NCBI RefSeq assembly: GCF_004217215.1
Contig: NZ_SHKP01000007.1
Location: 310,001 to 374,000, forward strand
DNA: 64,000 nucleotides
Origin: Rivibacter subsaxonicus
GTDB taxonomy: Bacteria; Pseudomonadota; Gammaproteobacteria; Burkholderiales; Burkholderiaceae_C
Reading direction: 5' to 3'
A model generated the notes under the pieces. That model did no database searches and was not told the origin of the DNA. It saw nothing but the letters and a program-made list of their open reading frames with translations. A program made the position numbers and the translations under genes. Shown here one piece after another: positions 46,658 to 55,656 of this stretch (the stretch's first letter is position 1; each line of letters opens with the position of its first letter).

Positions 46658-47752
46658 TCAGAGCGGTTCGGCCATCAGGTCCATGAACGCCTTGGACACC
46701 GCGTCCCAGTAGAACGTCCTGATCGCGAGGGCGGCACGATCGAGCTTGGCGTGCAGTGCCGGCTCGTCGATGGACACGAAGTCCTCCACCGCCCGTTCAA
46801 TCGCCGCTGCATCCCGCACCGGCACGATCCAGGAATTGCGTTCGTCCGCCGGCAGATAGCCCGTGGTGATCACGGGTGTACCGCACGACATAGCTTCGAG
46901 GACGGGGTAGTGACAGGCGCCCAACTGCACGGTGCCCGGTGCAATCATCGCGTCGATCGAGCGGTAATAGTCAGCGAGACCCTCGTCTCCGTCTGGCACG
47001 ACGATCTCGCATCTCGGATGCGACCACCCGGCCGGCACGTTGTTGTAAGCCACCTTCAGGTGATAGCGCTCATCCTTGCGCGCCAAGCGCTCGAAGGCCT
47101 CGAGTACGTAGATCGTGCCCTTGGTCTCCTCCGTCCGGCTGATCACCCCGAGCGTGACCTTGCTGTCGGGGTTGCGGCGGGGTTGGTCGCGGCGTCGGTG
47201 GAATATGGCCGGATCGAGGCCTGGCGGGATCCAGTCGCGGGCGCGGATGGACCGGTAGCCGATGTAGATCGGTGCATTCGCGACCTGGGTCAGCGGCAGA
47301 CTGTAGCTGAGCGCAGACATCGCCTGCAGCACGCGACCCTTCCAGCCCGGCTCGAAGGAGTAGTACTCCGGCTCGTACGCCTGGACGTAGTACCACTTGC
47401 GGGCCCGGCCCGCGCGCGCGAGGGCCACCGGCAGCGCCGTGAAGCTGTGGTTGGCCAGGATGATGTCGTAGTCGGCCCCGATGCGGGTCAGCGCCCGCAG
47501 CATGCCGAGATAGACGCTGCGGGTGTTGCCTGACGCGGAGAAGGCGGGCCGCGGCGCCGATGCCGGTACTTCAGCCCCATGCGGATCGAAGCGCCGGACC
47601 GAGGCCGTTGTCGGATAGCGGGGCGGGCCGGAGCGAGCGTCGACCAGGAAGCTCACCTCGTGGCCCTGCCGCATCCAGTGGTTCGACAGTTCGGACAGAA
47701 CACGAAAACCGCCACCGACTTCGAAGCTTGCAACGGGAATCAGGAGTCTCAT
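46658..47752 (-). CDS. Glycosyltransferase (GT-B, family 4-like)
   Basis: A GT-B glycosyltransferase of 364 residues. The N-terminal half has LLIPVASFEVGGGFRVLSELSNHWMRQGHEVSFLV; the C-terminal half has GVISRTEETKGTIYVLEAF and the donor-binding HYPVLEAMSCGTPVITTGY (about 295-313). It ends four bases before the polymerase gene begins. The start at 47752 is set by the family-like N-terminus. The transferred sugar cannot be named. Confidence 0.88.
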   Translation of the reverse strand: MRLLIPVASFEVGGGFRVLSELSNHWMRQGHEVSFLVDARSGPPRYPTTASVRRFDPHGAEVPASAPRPAFSASGNTRSVYLGMLRALTRIGADYDIILANHSFTALPVALARAGRARKWYYVQAYEPEYYSFEPGWKGRVLQAMSALSYSLPLTQVANAPIYIGYRSIRARDWIPPGLDPAIFHRRRDQPRRNPDSKVTLGVISRTEETKGTIYVLEAFERLARKDERYHLKVAYNNVPAGWSHPRCEIVVPDGDEGLADYYRSIDAMIAPGTVQLGACHYPVLEAMSCGTPVITTGYLPADERNSWIVPVRDAAAIERAVEDFVSIDEPALHAKLDRAALAIRTFYWDAVSKAFMDLMAEPL

Positions 47753-47790
47753 GCGATGCGATGCAGTGTCATGGGAACCCGGCCTTGGAG

Positions 47791-47823
47791 GCGGGCCCGG
47801 GGCGGGCCCGGGGCGGGCTCGGT
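47791..47823. repeat. Three tandem 11-bp GC-rich repeats
   Basis: GCGGGCCCGGG is present twice exactly and a third time with two changes, in the 77-base gap between a methyltransferase and a glycosyltransferase gene. GGGCCC is itself palindromic. Confidence 0.85.
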
Positions 47824-47829
47824 AGGGGT

Positions 47830-48579
47830 TCAGGGCTTCTGTCCGAGCACCACGAACTCGTGCGGCGTGGTTGCATGCCGTCGAACGCCGAGGTCGAAGT
47901 GCTTCATGGTGGCAAAGACCAGCGGCAGATCGAACACATGATGGTGAAGGCAACGGTTCTCGAAGTTGCGCAGCGACCGGGCCCTGAACTGTTCGGCGTC
48001 GCCCGCCCCGGGATCCAGACTCAGGTCGTGCAACGCCAGGATCTCGTCGAGGTGGGTCATGTCATGCTCGTCGACCTGTCGCTCGAAGTCCTCCAGCAGA
48101 TGCTCGAAGCGCGTGTAGGGACGCCGATGGTCGAAGTTCCCGGCCTTGCTCGGCACGATCAGCAGCAGATGCCCGCCCGGTCGGATGACGCGCACCCATT
48201 CGGCAAGTGCGCGCAGCGGATTCGCGATGTGCTCGAGGTTGTGGCAGGACAGCACGAAGTCGTAGTGCGCATCGGGCAGCTGGCGCAGGTCGGTGCCGTC
48301 GCAGATGATGGTCCGCCCACGGGCGAGCGCCGGTGCCGAGTCGAGCGGCTTGCTCGACTCGGCCCGACTCCACACCGTATCGGCGCTGAAGTTGAGCTGA
48401 TCGACGGCGTGAGCCAGACGATAGAGCGGCAGGCGCCGTGTGAAGAAGCTGCTGGGGCCGCCAATCTCCAGGCCGGACTTTCCGGCGAGGCTGCGCTCGA
48501 AGTCCCGGTGCCCGGCCATCGGCAGTCCCAGCCGGTTGCGCACGCGGCTCATCAGATGACGGTCTAGCAGAGTACTCAT
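47830..48579 (-). CDS. SAM-dependent methyltransferase
   Basis: A class I methyltransferase of 249 residues. SGLEIGGPSSFF (about 35-46) is a SAM motif I variant, then CDGTDLRQLPDAHYDFVLSCHNLEHIANPLRALAEWVRVIRPGG, in which the HNLEHI segment is motif IV and RPGG the post-III turn. It belongs to the Methyltransf_11-like enzymes that are common in O-antigen and EPS loci. The substrate is probably a sugar hydroxyl. Confidence 0.85.
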   Translation of the reverse strand: MSTLLDRHLMSRVRNRLGLPMAGHRDFERSLAGKSGLEIGGPSSFFTRRLPLYRLAHAVDQLNFSADTVWSRAESSKPLDSAPALARGRTIICDGTDLRQLPDAHYDFVLSCHNLEHIANPLRALAEWVRVIRPGGHLLLIVPSKAGNFDHRRPYTRFEHLLEDFERQVDEHDMTHLDEILALHDLSLDPGAGDAEQFRARSLRNFENRCLHHHVFDLPLVFATMKHFDLGVRRHATTPHEFVVLGQKP

Positions 48580-48641
48580 CGTGGCGATCCAGGTTGACGA
48601 CGATTGATGATGACGTATCGGCCCGGTGGCGGCGAAGTCGT

Positions 48642-49919
48642 TCAGGCCACGCGAGCGAGGGCCCGGCGCCGCAGCGCCGCCAGCAGGCTCCGAAAGACGA
48701 TCGCCATGACGAGCCAGTAGATGGCATAGGTCAGCGCGTAGGCCACGGTAGCCCCCAGCAGACCCCAGCGCTGCGACAGCAGCACCGTGCTGACGCCCAG
48801 CAGCAGGGAGAATGCGATCTCCGTGGCAATGAAGGTGCGCGTCATCGCATGGCTGACCATGGTGTAGGCCATGACCCAACTGTTGATCTTCAGCAGGTCT
48901 CCGACGAGTTGCACACCCAGCAGACCCACCAGGGGCAGAAACTCCGCGGTCAGCAGGCCGTGGACCAGCGGAGTGCGCAGCAGGTAGATCGCGGCCGAGG
49001 TGGCCAGGCTCAGGGGCAGCACGAATCGATAGGCGGCGCGTACCTCATGGCTCAGCTCGGCCGGGTCCTGGATCTCGGAGAACCTCGGCAGCAGATAGAC
49101 CGACAGCGTGGTTGTCAGCAGCATCAGGTGCATCTCGCTGATTTTCCACAGGGCCTGCCACAGGCCGACGCTGGCCCAGCCGAGATCGGTGGCCAGGCGG
49201 TCGCGGATGAAGACCTGGGCCAGCGGCGTGGCCAGTGCCGAGGTCGCCGCCATCAGGGCATAGGCGCCGAGGCGGCGGGCCATCTGCGGGTCGATGCGGC
49301 CAAACAGTTGTCCGATCGCGATGCCGCAACTCCGGCGCAGGACGAACACCGTGACACCGCAGGCAAGGGCCTGGCCGACAGCGATGGCCACCAATGCGCC
49401 CTCGAGTCCGCGCGTGGCCACAAGGGCACCGGCGAGAGCTGCGCTGATCAGGCTGCCGGCAATGTTCGCCGCGACGAGGCCGCGGACGGCCTTGCGGCCG
49501 GTGAGGATGGCCAGCATCAGGCCGTTGAGCACAAGGAACACCAGCGACGCGCCGAGCCACACGAGGACGCCCGCATGCGCCACGTCGCCCAAGGCCCAGC
49601 GGGCCAGCGGTTCGCGCGCCAGCACCAGGGCCAGGGCGCATACGGCCGCGCCGATCAGGCCCAGGCCCGAGGCGGTGCCCCACACGACGAGCTGGCGATC
49701 CTTCTCGTCCACGTACTCGGCGGTGTACCGGGTCACGCCGGTGTTCACGGCGCCGCTGGCCAGCGTGCTGACGATGCCGACCAGGTTCTGGAACTGCCCG
49801 ATGACCCCGTAGCCCGCCGGTCCCACGTAGACCGCGATCACCTTGCTCAGGAACAGCGACGTGGCGAGCTTGGTGAGGACGGCCAGGCCATTGAGCAGGC
49901 TGGTCTTGGCGAGGTTCAT
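48642..49919 (-). CDS. O-antigen/EPS flippase (Wzx-like)
   Basis: A membrane protein of 425 residues with 12 predicted helices of the MOP superfamily. The N-terminal MNLAKTSLLNGLAVLTKLATSLFLSKVIAVYVGPAGYGVIGQ is characteristic of WzxE-like flippases. It moves undecaprenyl-linked repeat units to the periplasm for the polymerase at 45538-46653. The TGA lies 62 bases before the methyltransferase start. The minus-strand order wzx-methyltransferase-GT-polymerase fits a Wzx/Wzy-dependent system. Confidence 0.88.
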   Translation of the reverse strand: MNLAKTSLLNGLAVLTKLATSLFLSKVIAVYVGPAGYGVIGQFQNLVGIVSTLASGAVNTGVTRYTAEYVDEKDRQLVVWGTASGLGLIGAAVCALALVLAREPLARWALGDVAHAGVLVWLGASLVFLVLNGLMLAILTGRKAVRGLVAANIAGSLISAALAGALVATRGLEGALVAIAVGQALACGVTVFVLRRSCGIAIGQLFGRIDPQMARRLGAYALMAATSALATPLAQVFIRDRLATDLGWASVGLWQALWKISEMHLMLLTTTLSVYLLPRFSEIQDPAELSHEVRAAYRFVLPLSLATSAAIYLLRTPLVHGLLTAEFLPLVGLLGVQLVGDLLKINSWVMAYTMVSHAMTRTFIATEIAFSLLLGVSTVLLSQRWGLLGATVAYALTYAIYWLVMAIVFRSLLAALRRRALARVA

Positions 49920-49941
49920 GAACGCATGCGCGACGCGAACC

Positions 49942-51036
49942 TCAGGCGAGGCGGCGCAGCGCTGCGATCACCGCATCGGCCTGCTCGATCGTCATGGTCG
50001 GCCCGATCGGCAGGCTGAGCACCTCGGCGTGCAGGGCCTCGGCAATCGGCAGCGAGCCCGGCGTGATTCCGAGCGATGCGTAGGCCGGTTGCAGATGCGG
50101 CGGCACGGGGTAGTGGATAACGGTGCCGATGCCCGCCTCCGCGAGGCGGCGCGCCAGCTGATCCCGGTCGTGATGGCGCACGACGAACAGGTGCCAGACG
50201 GGCTCTGCGAACGCCGGTACCTGCGGCAGCACCAGCGGCACGTCGCGCAGGCCGTCGAGGTAGCGCCGTGCAATTTCGGCGCGCCGGGCGTTGCCGGACT
50301 CGAGGGTCGGCAGCTTGGCGCGCAGCAGGGCCGCCTGCAGCTCGTCGAGCCGCGAGTTGAATCCGATCACCTCGTTGTGGTACTTCAGGCTCGAGCCGTA
50401 GTTGCGCAACGAACGAAGACGTTGCGCGAGCGCGGCGTCGTTGGTGGTGATGGCGCCGGCGTCACCGAGCGCGCCAAGGTTCTTGCCCGGATAGAAGCTC
50501 CAGGCCACCGCGTCGCCATGGGCTCCGACGCGGCGACCCTTGTAGCGGGCACCGTGGGCCTGTGCGCCGTCCTCGAGCACCTTGAGGCCGTGCTGGCGGG
50601 CGACCGCCAGCAGCGGATCGAGATCGGCGGCCTGGCCGTAGAGGTGAACCGGCATCAGCGCCCTGGTTCGGGACGTGATCGCGGCCGCGACGCGGTTCGG
50701 GTCGAGGTTGTAGCTGTGCGGGTCGGGCTCCACCGGTACCGGCGTGGCTCCAACATGACTCACGGCGAGCCAGGTGGCGATGTAGGTGTTGGACGGAACG
50801 ATCACCTCATCCCCGGCGCCGATGCCCATGGCTCGCAGCGCGAGGCTCAGGGCTTCAAGACCATTGGCGACGCCGACGGCGTGCCCGGCGCCGCACCAGT
50901 TGGCGTACTCCTGCTCGAAGCGGGTCACTTCTTCGCCGAGCACGTACCAGCCCGAGTTCAGCACCCGCTGGAACGCCGCGGTGAGGCTCTCCGCCGATTC
51001 GAGGTTGATGGACTTGAGGTCGAGGAAGGGGATCAT
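49942..51036 (-). CDS. dTDP-3-amino-3,6-dideoxyhexose transaminase (FdtB/QdtB-like)
   Basis: PLP-dependent sugar aminotransferase of 364 residues. The PLP lysine is Lys185 in [17 protein letters not shown], and [13 protein letters not shown] holds the PLP-stacking region. It resembles the FdtB/QdtB enzymes that aminate the 3-keto group of dTDP-3-keto-6-deoxyhexose. Its neighbours on the same strand are an N-acetyltransferase and a ketoisomerase fusion, and RmlA/RmlB in the locus provide the substrate. Whether galacto (Fuc3N) or gluco (Qui3N) product is formed cannot be told. Confidence 0.87.
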   Translation of the reverse strand: MIPFLDLKSINLESAESLTAAFQRVLNSGWYVLGEEVTRFEQEYANWCGAGHAVGVANGLEALSLALRAMGIGAGDEVIVPSNTYIATWLAVSHVGATPVPVEPDPHSYNLDPNRVAAAITSRTRALMPVHLYGQAADLDPLLAVARQHGLKVLEDGAQAHGARYKGRRVGAHGDAVAWSFYPGKNLGALGDAGAITTNDAALAQRLRSLRNYGSSLKYHNEVIGFNSRLDELQAALLRAKLPTLESGNARRAEIARRYLDGLRDVPLVLPQVPAFAEPVWHLFVVRHHDRDQLARRLAEAGIGTVIHYPVPPHLQPAYASLGITPGSLPIAEALHAEVLSLPIGPTMTIEQADAVIAALRRLA

Positions 51037-51039
51037 GCG

Positions 51040-51516
51040 CTAGCCCTCTGCGGAGCCATGGTGCCGGGCGGGATTGCCATACCAGAGCTCGCCAGGCGGG
51101 ACGTCATGCGTGACGACGCTGCCGGCACCTACCAGAGCTCCGGCACCGATCGAGATGCCGCAGAGGAGGGTGGTGTTCGCCCCGATCGATGCTCCGCGAT
51201 GAACATGCGTGGTGGCGAACTTCTCGGGGTACTGCTTCGAACGGGGGAACCGGTCGTTGGTGAAAGTGACGTTCGGTCCGACGAAGACATTGTCCTCAAG
51301 GCGCACACCGTTCCAGAGCTGCACCCCGCTTTTGACCGTAACGCAGTCGCCGATGACAACGTCATCCTCGATGAAGCAGTGAGAGTTGATGTTGCAGTCG
51401 CGCCCGATGCGGGCACCTGCCAGCACCACGACAAACTGCCAGATTCGAGTTCCCGCGCCGACGTTGGCAGTCTGAACTTCTGCGGAAGGGTGGATGAAGA
51501 CGCTCTGGTCGATCAT
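51040..51516 (-). CDS. Sugar N-acetyltransferase (FdtC/WbpD-like, hexapeptide repeats)
   Basis: A left-handed beta-helix acetyltransferase of 158 residues. Hexapeptide repeats run from about residue 10 to 140 (VGAGTRIWQFVVVLAGARIGRDCNI; GASIGANTTLLCGISIGAGALVGAGSVVT). The TFTNDRFPRSKQY loop with an Asn/Arg-rich segment is typical of FdtC/WbpD/PglB-type N-acetyltransferases. It would acetylate the amino group made by the preceding transaminase. It overlaps the ketoisomerase fusion gene by four bases. Confidence 0.88.
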   Translation of the reverse strand: MIDQSVFIHPSAEVQTANVGAGTRIWQFVVVLAGARIGRDCNINSHCFIEDDVVIGDCVTVKSGVQLWNGVRLEDNVFVGPNVTFTNDRFPRSKQYPEKFATTHVHRGASIGANTTLLCGISIGAGALVGAGSVVTHDVPPGELWYGNPARHHGSAEG

Positions 51517-52394
51517 GTCGCGATACCTGCTGTCGCCTGCCCGTCGCGAGCAACGGCACGCAAGAATGTGCCGTAGTCCCGGATGTAGTCTGCCGGGTCG
51601 TAGTGATGCGAGGCAAACACCAGCAGCAGGGCATCGGCCGAGTACTTGTACTGGATGCCCCAGGTCATCGGTGGCAGGTGCAGGCCGCGGCTCGGCATGT
51701 CGAGCGTGACCTCGACACGGCGCACGCCGTCATCCGCCACGACGCAGCAGCGCCCGCGCACGCAGACCAGAAACTGGTGGCACTCGCGATGCGCGTGTTC
51801 GCCGCGAATCTCCTGGTTCGGCACGCCAAAGACCATGAAATAGCGCAGCGGATGGAACGGGATCTGGCGGCCGAACTCGCCGACGGTGAGATTGCCGCGC
51901 AGGTCGTTGATGACCGGGAAGCTGTGCACCGTGACGCCGCGGACCGAGGTCGCCTCGATCGGTTGCGGTGTGCCTGCGATCAGCGCCGGCCCGGCGCCGG
52001 CGCGCGGTTGATCGGTGTCGACATAGCCCGTGATGACCGCCGGATTGCCTTCGACGATGGCGGCCGGAGGCACCGAACGGGTGACCACCGCGCCTGGGCG
52101 CACGACGGCACCGGTGGCCAGCGTGATGCCGCTGTGGATGGTCGCATTGGCGCCGATGCGAACTCCGCGCTGCACCTGAGCGGCAGCCCCGTCCGCGGAA
52201 CTGCCTGGTTCCACGAACACGGCGTTGGGGCCGACGATCACATCGGCCTCGAGCATGACGCCAGAGCAGATGACGGCACCGCTTGCCACGATGCAACCAT
52301 CGCCTATCGATGCCCCCTGTGCGACGACGGCGCGCGGGTCGATGGTCGCTGTGCCCGGGTGAACCTTGATTGGGAGAGGCTCTGAGGTGCTCAT
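51513..52394 (-). CDS. Acyltransferase-sugar 3,4-ketoisomerase fusion (FdtD-like)
   Basis: A two-domain protein of 293 residues. The first domain (about 10-125) is a hexapeptide-repeat acyltransferase; the second (about 160-280) is a cupin of the FdtA/QdtA type, with RGEHAHRECHQFLVC carrying the active-site His200 and His202. The cupin isomerises dTDP-4-keto-6-deoxyglucose to the 3-keto sugar for the transaminase. I recall a characterised fusion with this order in Shewanella (FdtD). Having it beside a separate acetyltransferase gene is odd and may mean that the fused domain has another job. Confidence 0.88.
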   Translation of the reverse strand: MSTSEPLPIKVHPGTATIDPRAVVAQGASIGDGCIVASGAVICSGVMLEADVIVGPNAVFVEPGSSADGAAAQVQRGVRIGANATIHSGITLATGAVVRPGAVVTRSVPPAAIVEGNPAVITGYVDTDQPRAGAGPALIAGTPQPIEATSVRGVTVHSFPVINDLRGNLTVGEFGRQIPFHPLRYFMVFGVPNQEIRGEHAHRECHQFLVCVRGRCCVVADDGVRRVEVTLDMPSRGLHLPPMTWGIQYKYSADALLLVFASHHYDPADYIRDYGTFLRAVARDGQATAGIAT

Positions 52395-52544
52395 GGATGC
52401 TGCGCCAGTCTTGATTCGGGTCGATGTTGAGCGGGCGGCAAGTCGGCCGGTGCGGGGAACGTTCTCCTGTGCTCGCGGCGGGTGCTCAGGACGGCAGACC
52501 CGCCGTGAACCTGGCCGCACGCGGCTCGGGAGTCGGTGGCAGCT

Positions 52545-53666
52545 TCATTCGTTGTAGTCGTAGATGCGGAATCCGGCTGTCTTGATCAGGTGGTCGCGCT
52601 TTGCCGCCGTGTAGTCGCTCTGCACCATCTCGCGCACCAGTTCCTCGAAGGACGTCGTCGGCGTCCAGCCCAGCTTGGCCTTGGCCTTGCTCGGGTCGCC
52701 GAGCAGGGTCTCGACCTCGGTCGGGCGAAAGTAGCGCGGATCGACCTTGACGATCACGTCGCCCGGCTTGCACTGCGCCTGGTCACCGTCGACCCGCACC
52801 ACCACTGCGACCTCGTTGCCGCCTTCACCCCTGAACTCGAGCGTGACGCCCAGTTCGCGCGCGGCGCGCTCGACGAACTGGCGCACGCTGTACTGCACAC
52901 CGGTGGCAATGACGAAGTCTTCTGGCTGTGTCTGCTGCAGCATGCGCCACTGCATCTCGACATAGTCCTTGGCGTGACCCCAGTCGCGCAGCGCGCTCAG
53001 GTTGCCCAGGTACAGGCAATCCTGGAGGCCCAGCGCGATGCGGGCCATCGCCCGCGTGATCTTTCGCGTCACGAAGGTCTCGCCGCGCAGCGGGCTCTCG
53101 TGGTTGAACAGGATGCCGTTGCAGGCATACATGCCGTAGGCCTCGCGGTAGTTCACCGTGATCCAGTAGGCGTACATCTTGGCCACTGCATAGGGGCTGC
53201 GCGGATAGAACGGCGTGCTCTCCTTCTGCGGGGTCTCCTGCACCAGGCCATAGAGCTCGCTGGTGCTGGCCTGGTAGAAGCGGGTCTTCTTCTCGAGCCC
53301 CAGGATGCGGATCGCCTCGAGGATGCGCAGGGTGCCGATGCCATCGGCGTTGGCGGTGTACTCCGGCGTCTCGAAGCTCACCGCCACGTGGCTCATCGCC
53401 GCGAGGTTGTAGATCTCGTCGGGTTGTACCTGCTGGATGATGCGGATCAGGTTGGTGGAGTCGGTCAGGTCGCCGTAGTGCAACACCAGGCGCTGGTCGT
53501 CCACATGCGGATCCTGGTACAGGTGGTCGATGCGGTCGGTGTTGAAGAGGCTGCTGCGGCGCTTGATGCCGTGCACGACGTAGCCCTTGGCCAGCAGCAG
53601 CTCGGCGAGATAGGCGCCGTCCTGGCCGGTGATGCCGGTGATGAGTGCGACTTTGGCGGTGGTCAT
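52545..53666 (-). CDS. gmd: GDP-mannose 4,6-dehydratase
   Basis: First committed enzyme of GDP-L-fucose synthesis; dehydrates GDP-mannose to GDP-4-keto-6-deoxymannose. It has 373 residues and is a short-chain dehydrogenase with the NADP motif [11 protein letters not shown], the catalytic TSELYG and [15 protein letters not shown] (Tyr-x3-Lys), and [16 protein letters not shown], the family's substrate-binding segment. All motifs are complete. It lies 22 bases upstream of nothing on its 3' side; fcl starts the pair from the other end, and the two work consecutively. Confidence 0.96.
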   Translation of the reverse strand: MTTAKVALITGITGQDGAYLAELLLAKGYVVHGIKRRSSLFNTDRIDHLYQDPHVDDQRLVLHYGDLTDSTNLIRIIQQVQPDEIYNLAAMSHVAVSFETPEYTANADGIGTLRILEAIRILGLEKKTRFYQASTSELYGLVQETPQKESTPFYPRSPYAVAKMYAYWITVNYREAYGMYACNGILFNHESPLRGETFVTRKITRAMARIALGLQDCLYLGNLSALRDWGHAKDYVEMQWRMLQQTQPEDFVIATGVQYSVRQFVERAARELGVTLEFRGEGGNEVAVVVRVDGDQAQCKPGDVIVKVDPRYFRPTEVETLLGDPSKAKAKLGWTPTTSFEELVREMVQSDYTAAKRDHLIKTAGFRIYDYNE

Positions 53667-53688
53667 GGTTGGCTCGTCGGATCTCAGT

Positions 53689-54627
53689 TCAGGCCGTCGC
53701 GGAGAACGGCGCGGCGGCGTAGGCGCGCGCGATGCCATCGCGCAGCTGCGTGCGTGCGGTCCAGCCCAGAGCGGCCATGCGACCCACGTCGAGCAGCTTG
53801 CGCGGCGTGCCATCGGGCTTGCTGGCATCGAAGACGATGCGGCCCTCGAAGCCCACAACGTCCATCACGGTCCGCGCCAGCTCGGCGATGGTCACGTCTT
53901 CGCCGGTTCCCAGGTTGAGCAGCGAGCCGTCGTAGCCGCGCTCCATCAGAAACACACAGGCGTCGGCCAGGTCGTCGACGTAGAGAAATTCCCGGCGCGG
54001 CGTGCCGCTGCCCCACACCATCAACTCGCTGTCGCCGCGCTGCCTGGCTTCGTGCGCCTTGCGGATCAGCGCCGGCAGCACATGGCTGGTGCCGAGGTCG
54101 TAGTTGTCGTTGGGCCCGTAGAGGTTGGTCGGCATGACGCTCACGTACTGCCGACCGTACTGCCGGTTGTAGCTCTCGCAGAGCTTGATGCCGGCGATCT
54201 TGGCGATCGCGTAGGGCTCGTTGGTGGTCTCGAGCGGCCCGGTCAGCAGGTAGTCTTCGCGAATCGGCTGCGCGCAGTCGCGCGGGTAGATGCAACTGGA
54301 GCCCAGGAACATCAACCGTTGCACGCCGGCCAGGTGCGCGCCGTGGATCAGGTTGTTCTGGATTTGCAGGTTCTGGTACAGGAACTCGCCGCGCTGGAGG
54401 TTGTTGGCCTGGATGCCGCCGACCTTGGCCGCGGCGATGAAGACGTAGTCGGGGCGCTGCTCGGCCATGAAGGCCTGCACCGCGTGCTGGTCGAGCAGGT
54501 CGAGTTCGCCGCGCGTTCGCGTAATCAGCTGCCGGTAGCCACCGGCGCGCAGGCGCCTTTCGATGGCACTGCCGACCATGCCTCGGTGGCCTGCTATGAA
54601 GAGCCTGGCATTCGGGTCGATCTGCAT
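53689..54627 (-). CDS. fcl: GDP-L-fucose synthase
   Basis: Epimerase-reductase that converts GDP-4-keto-6-deoxymannose to GDP-L-fucose. It has 312 residues: NADP motif [15 protein letters not shown], the [11 protein letters not shown] segment, and [14 protein letters not shown] (Tyr-x3-Lys), then [13 protein letters not shown], typical for this family. It precedes gmd on the same strand with a 22-base gap, giving a complete GDP-fucose branch provided GDP-mannose is made elsewhere, since no manB/manC is in the window. Confidence 0.96.
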   Translation of the reverse strand: MQIDPNARLFIAGHRGMVGSAIERRLRAGGYRQLITRTRGELDLLDQHAVQAFMAEQRPDYVFIAAAKVGGIQANNLQRGEFLYQNLQIQNNLIHGAHLAGVQRLMFLGSSCIYPRDCAQPIREDYLLTGPLETTNEPYAIAKIAGIKLCESYNRQYGRQYVSVMPTNLYGPNDNYDLGTSHVLPALIRKAHEARQRGDSELMVWGSGTPRREFLYVDDLADACVFLMERGYDGSLLNLGTGEDVTIAELARTVMDVVGFEGRIVFDASKPDGTPRKLLDVGRMAALGWTARTQLRDGIARAYAAAPFSATA

Positions 54628-54640
54628 GGGCTTGCGGGGA

Positions 54641-55003
54641 TCAGGGCCGGTGCTGGACGCCGAGCTCGGCGCGCAGGTCGGCGATGGTGGTCTTGAGCAT
54701 CTCGAACTCGCTTTCCTTGCGGCTGAGGAAGGCCTGCGTCAGCCGCAGCTTCTCGCGCAGGCCGCTCGGGGTCAGCACATAGGCATAGGCCAGCTTGTTG
54801 TCGCTGCGCCTGAAGTTGCGCGCCTTGACCAGGCCCTTGTCGAGCAGTGCGTGCAACAGATAGTGCGTCTTGCCAAGGCTCAGCCCGAGTGCGACCGAGA
54901 GCTCGCGCTGCGAGAGCCGTGGCTGCTCGGCCAGCAGCCGCAGCGCGGCCAGACGCGCCGCGTCAGGTTCGCTCGGGTTGGCGGGGGCGGGTTGGTCGGC
55001 CAT
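54641..55003 (-). CDS. MarR-type EPS-associated transcriptional regulator
   Basis: A 120-residue DNA-binding protein: a winged helix-turn-helix at about 20-65 (LSQRELSVALGLSLGKTHYLLHALLDKGLVKARNF) and a helical C-terminus (SRKESEFEMLKTTIADLRAEL). It matches what I know as the EPS-associated MarR-family regulator found in exopolysaccharide loci of PEP-CTERM/exosortase bacteria. The first residues are Pro/Ala-rich. It sits between fcl and rmlC, in the middle of the sugar-nucleotide genes, and may control them. Its operator is not visible. Confidence 0.85.
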   Translation of the reverse strand: MADQPAPANPSEPDAARLAALRLLAEQPRLSQRELSVALGLSLGKTHYLLHALLDKGLVKARNFRRSDNKLAYAYVLTPSGLREKLRLTQAFLSRKESEFEMLKTTIADLRAELGVQHRP

Positions 55004-55104
55004 CTGTTCACGCGATGAACGCGCGAGTGTAAGCGCTCGGGTTGACGTTTCCGAGACACCCCGCGCGGCGGTGCCGGCAACCGATGAGAAAGGGACGCGC
55101 AGCT

Positions 55105-55656
55105 TCAGTCGAATGCGAGCGCGCTGCCCAGGCCGGGAGCTGCCGCGTCCTTGGCCGAGAGCGCCGGTGGGCCGCCGGCCAGCGGCCAGGCGACTCCGAG
55201 CTGGGGATCATCCCAGCGCACCGCCCCCTCGCTGCCCGGCGCGTAGTAGCCGGTCGTCTTGTAGAGAAAGTCCGCGCTGTCGCTGGTCACCAGGAAGCCA
55301 TGCGCGAAGCCGGGCGGGATCCACAGCTGGCGGTGGTTCGACGCACTCAGCTCGACGCCGACCCATTGGCCGAAGCGCGGGCTGCTCCTGCGCATGTCGA
55401 CGGCCACGTCGAACACGCTGCCACTCGTCACCCGTACCAGCTTGCCCTGCGCATGCGGCGGCAACTGGTAGTGCAGGCCACGCAGCACGCCGTGTGCCGA
55501 GCGCGAATGGTTGTCCTGCACGAACTTCACCGGATAGCCCACCGCGGCATCGAAGGCCTGCTGGTTGAAGCTCTCCATGAAGAAGCCGCGCTCGTCGCCA
55601 AAGACCTTGGGCTCGAGGATCAGCACCTCGGGCAGGGCGGTAGGGATGAGCTTCAT
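55105..55656 (-). CDS. rmlC: dTDP-4-dehydrorhamnose 3,5-epimerase
   Basis: Third enzyme of dTDP-L-rhamnose synthesis. It has 183 residues in a cupin fold; conserved parts are DERGFFMESFNQQAF, NHSRSAHGVLRGLHYQLPPHAQGKLVRV, with the catalytic histidine in RGLHYQ, and QLWIPPGFAHGFLV. Its ATG overlaps the stop of rmlA by one base. It ends about 100 bases before the regulator gene. Confidence 0.96.
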   Translation of the reverse strand: MKLIPTALPEVLILEPKVFGDERGFFMESFNQQAFDAAVGYPVKFVQDNHSRSAHGVLRGLHYQLPPHAQGKLVRVTSGSVFDVAVDMRRSSPRFGQWVGVELSASNHRQLWIPPGFAHGFLVTSDSADFLYKTTGYYAPGSEGAVRWDDPQLGVAWPLAGGPPALSAKDAAAPGLGSALAFD

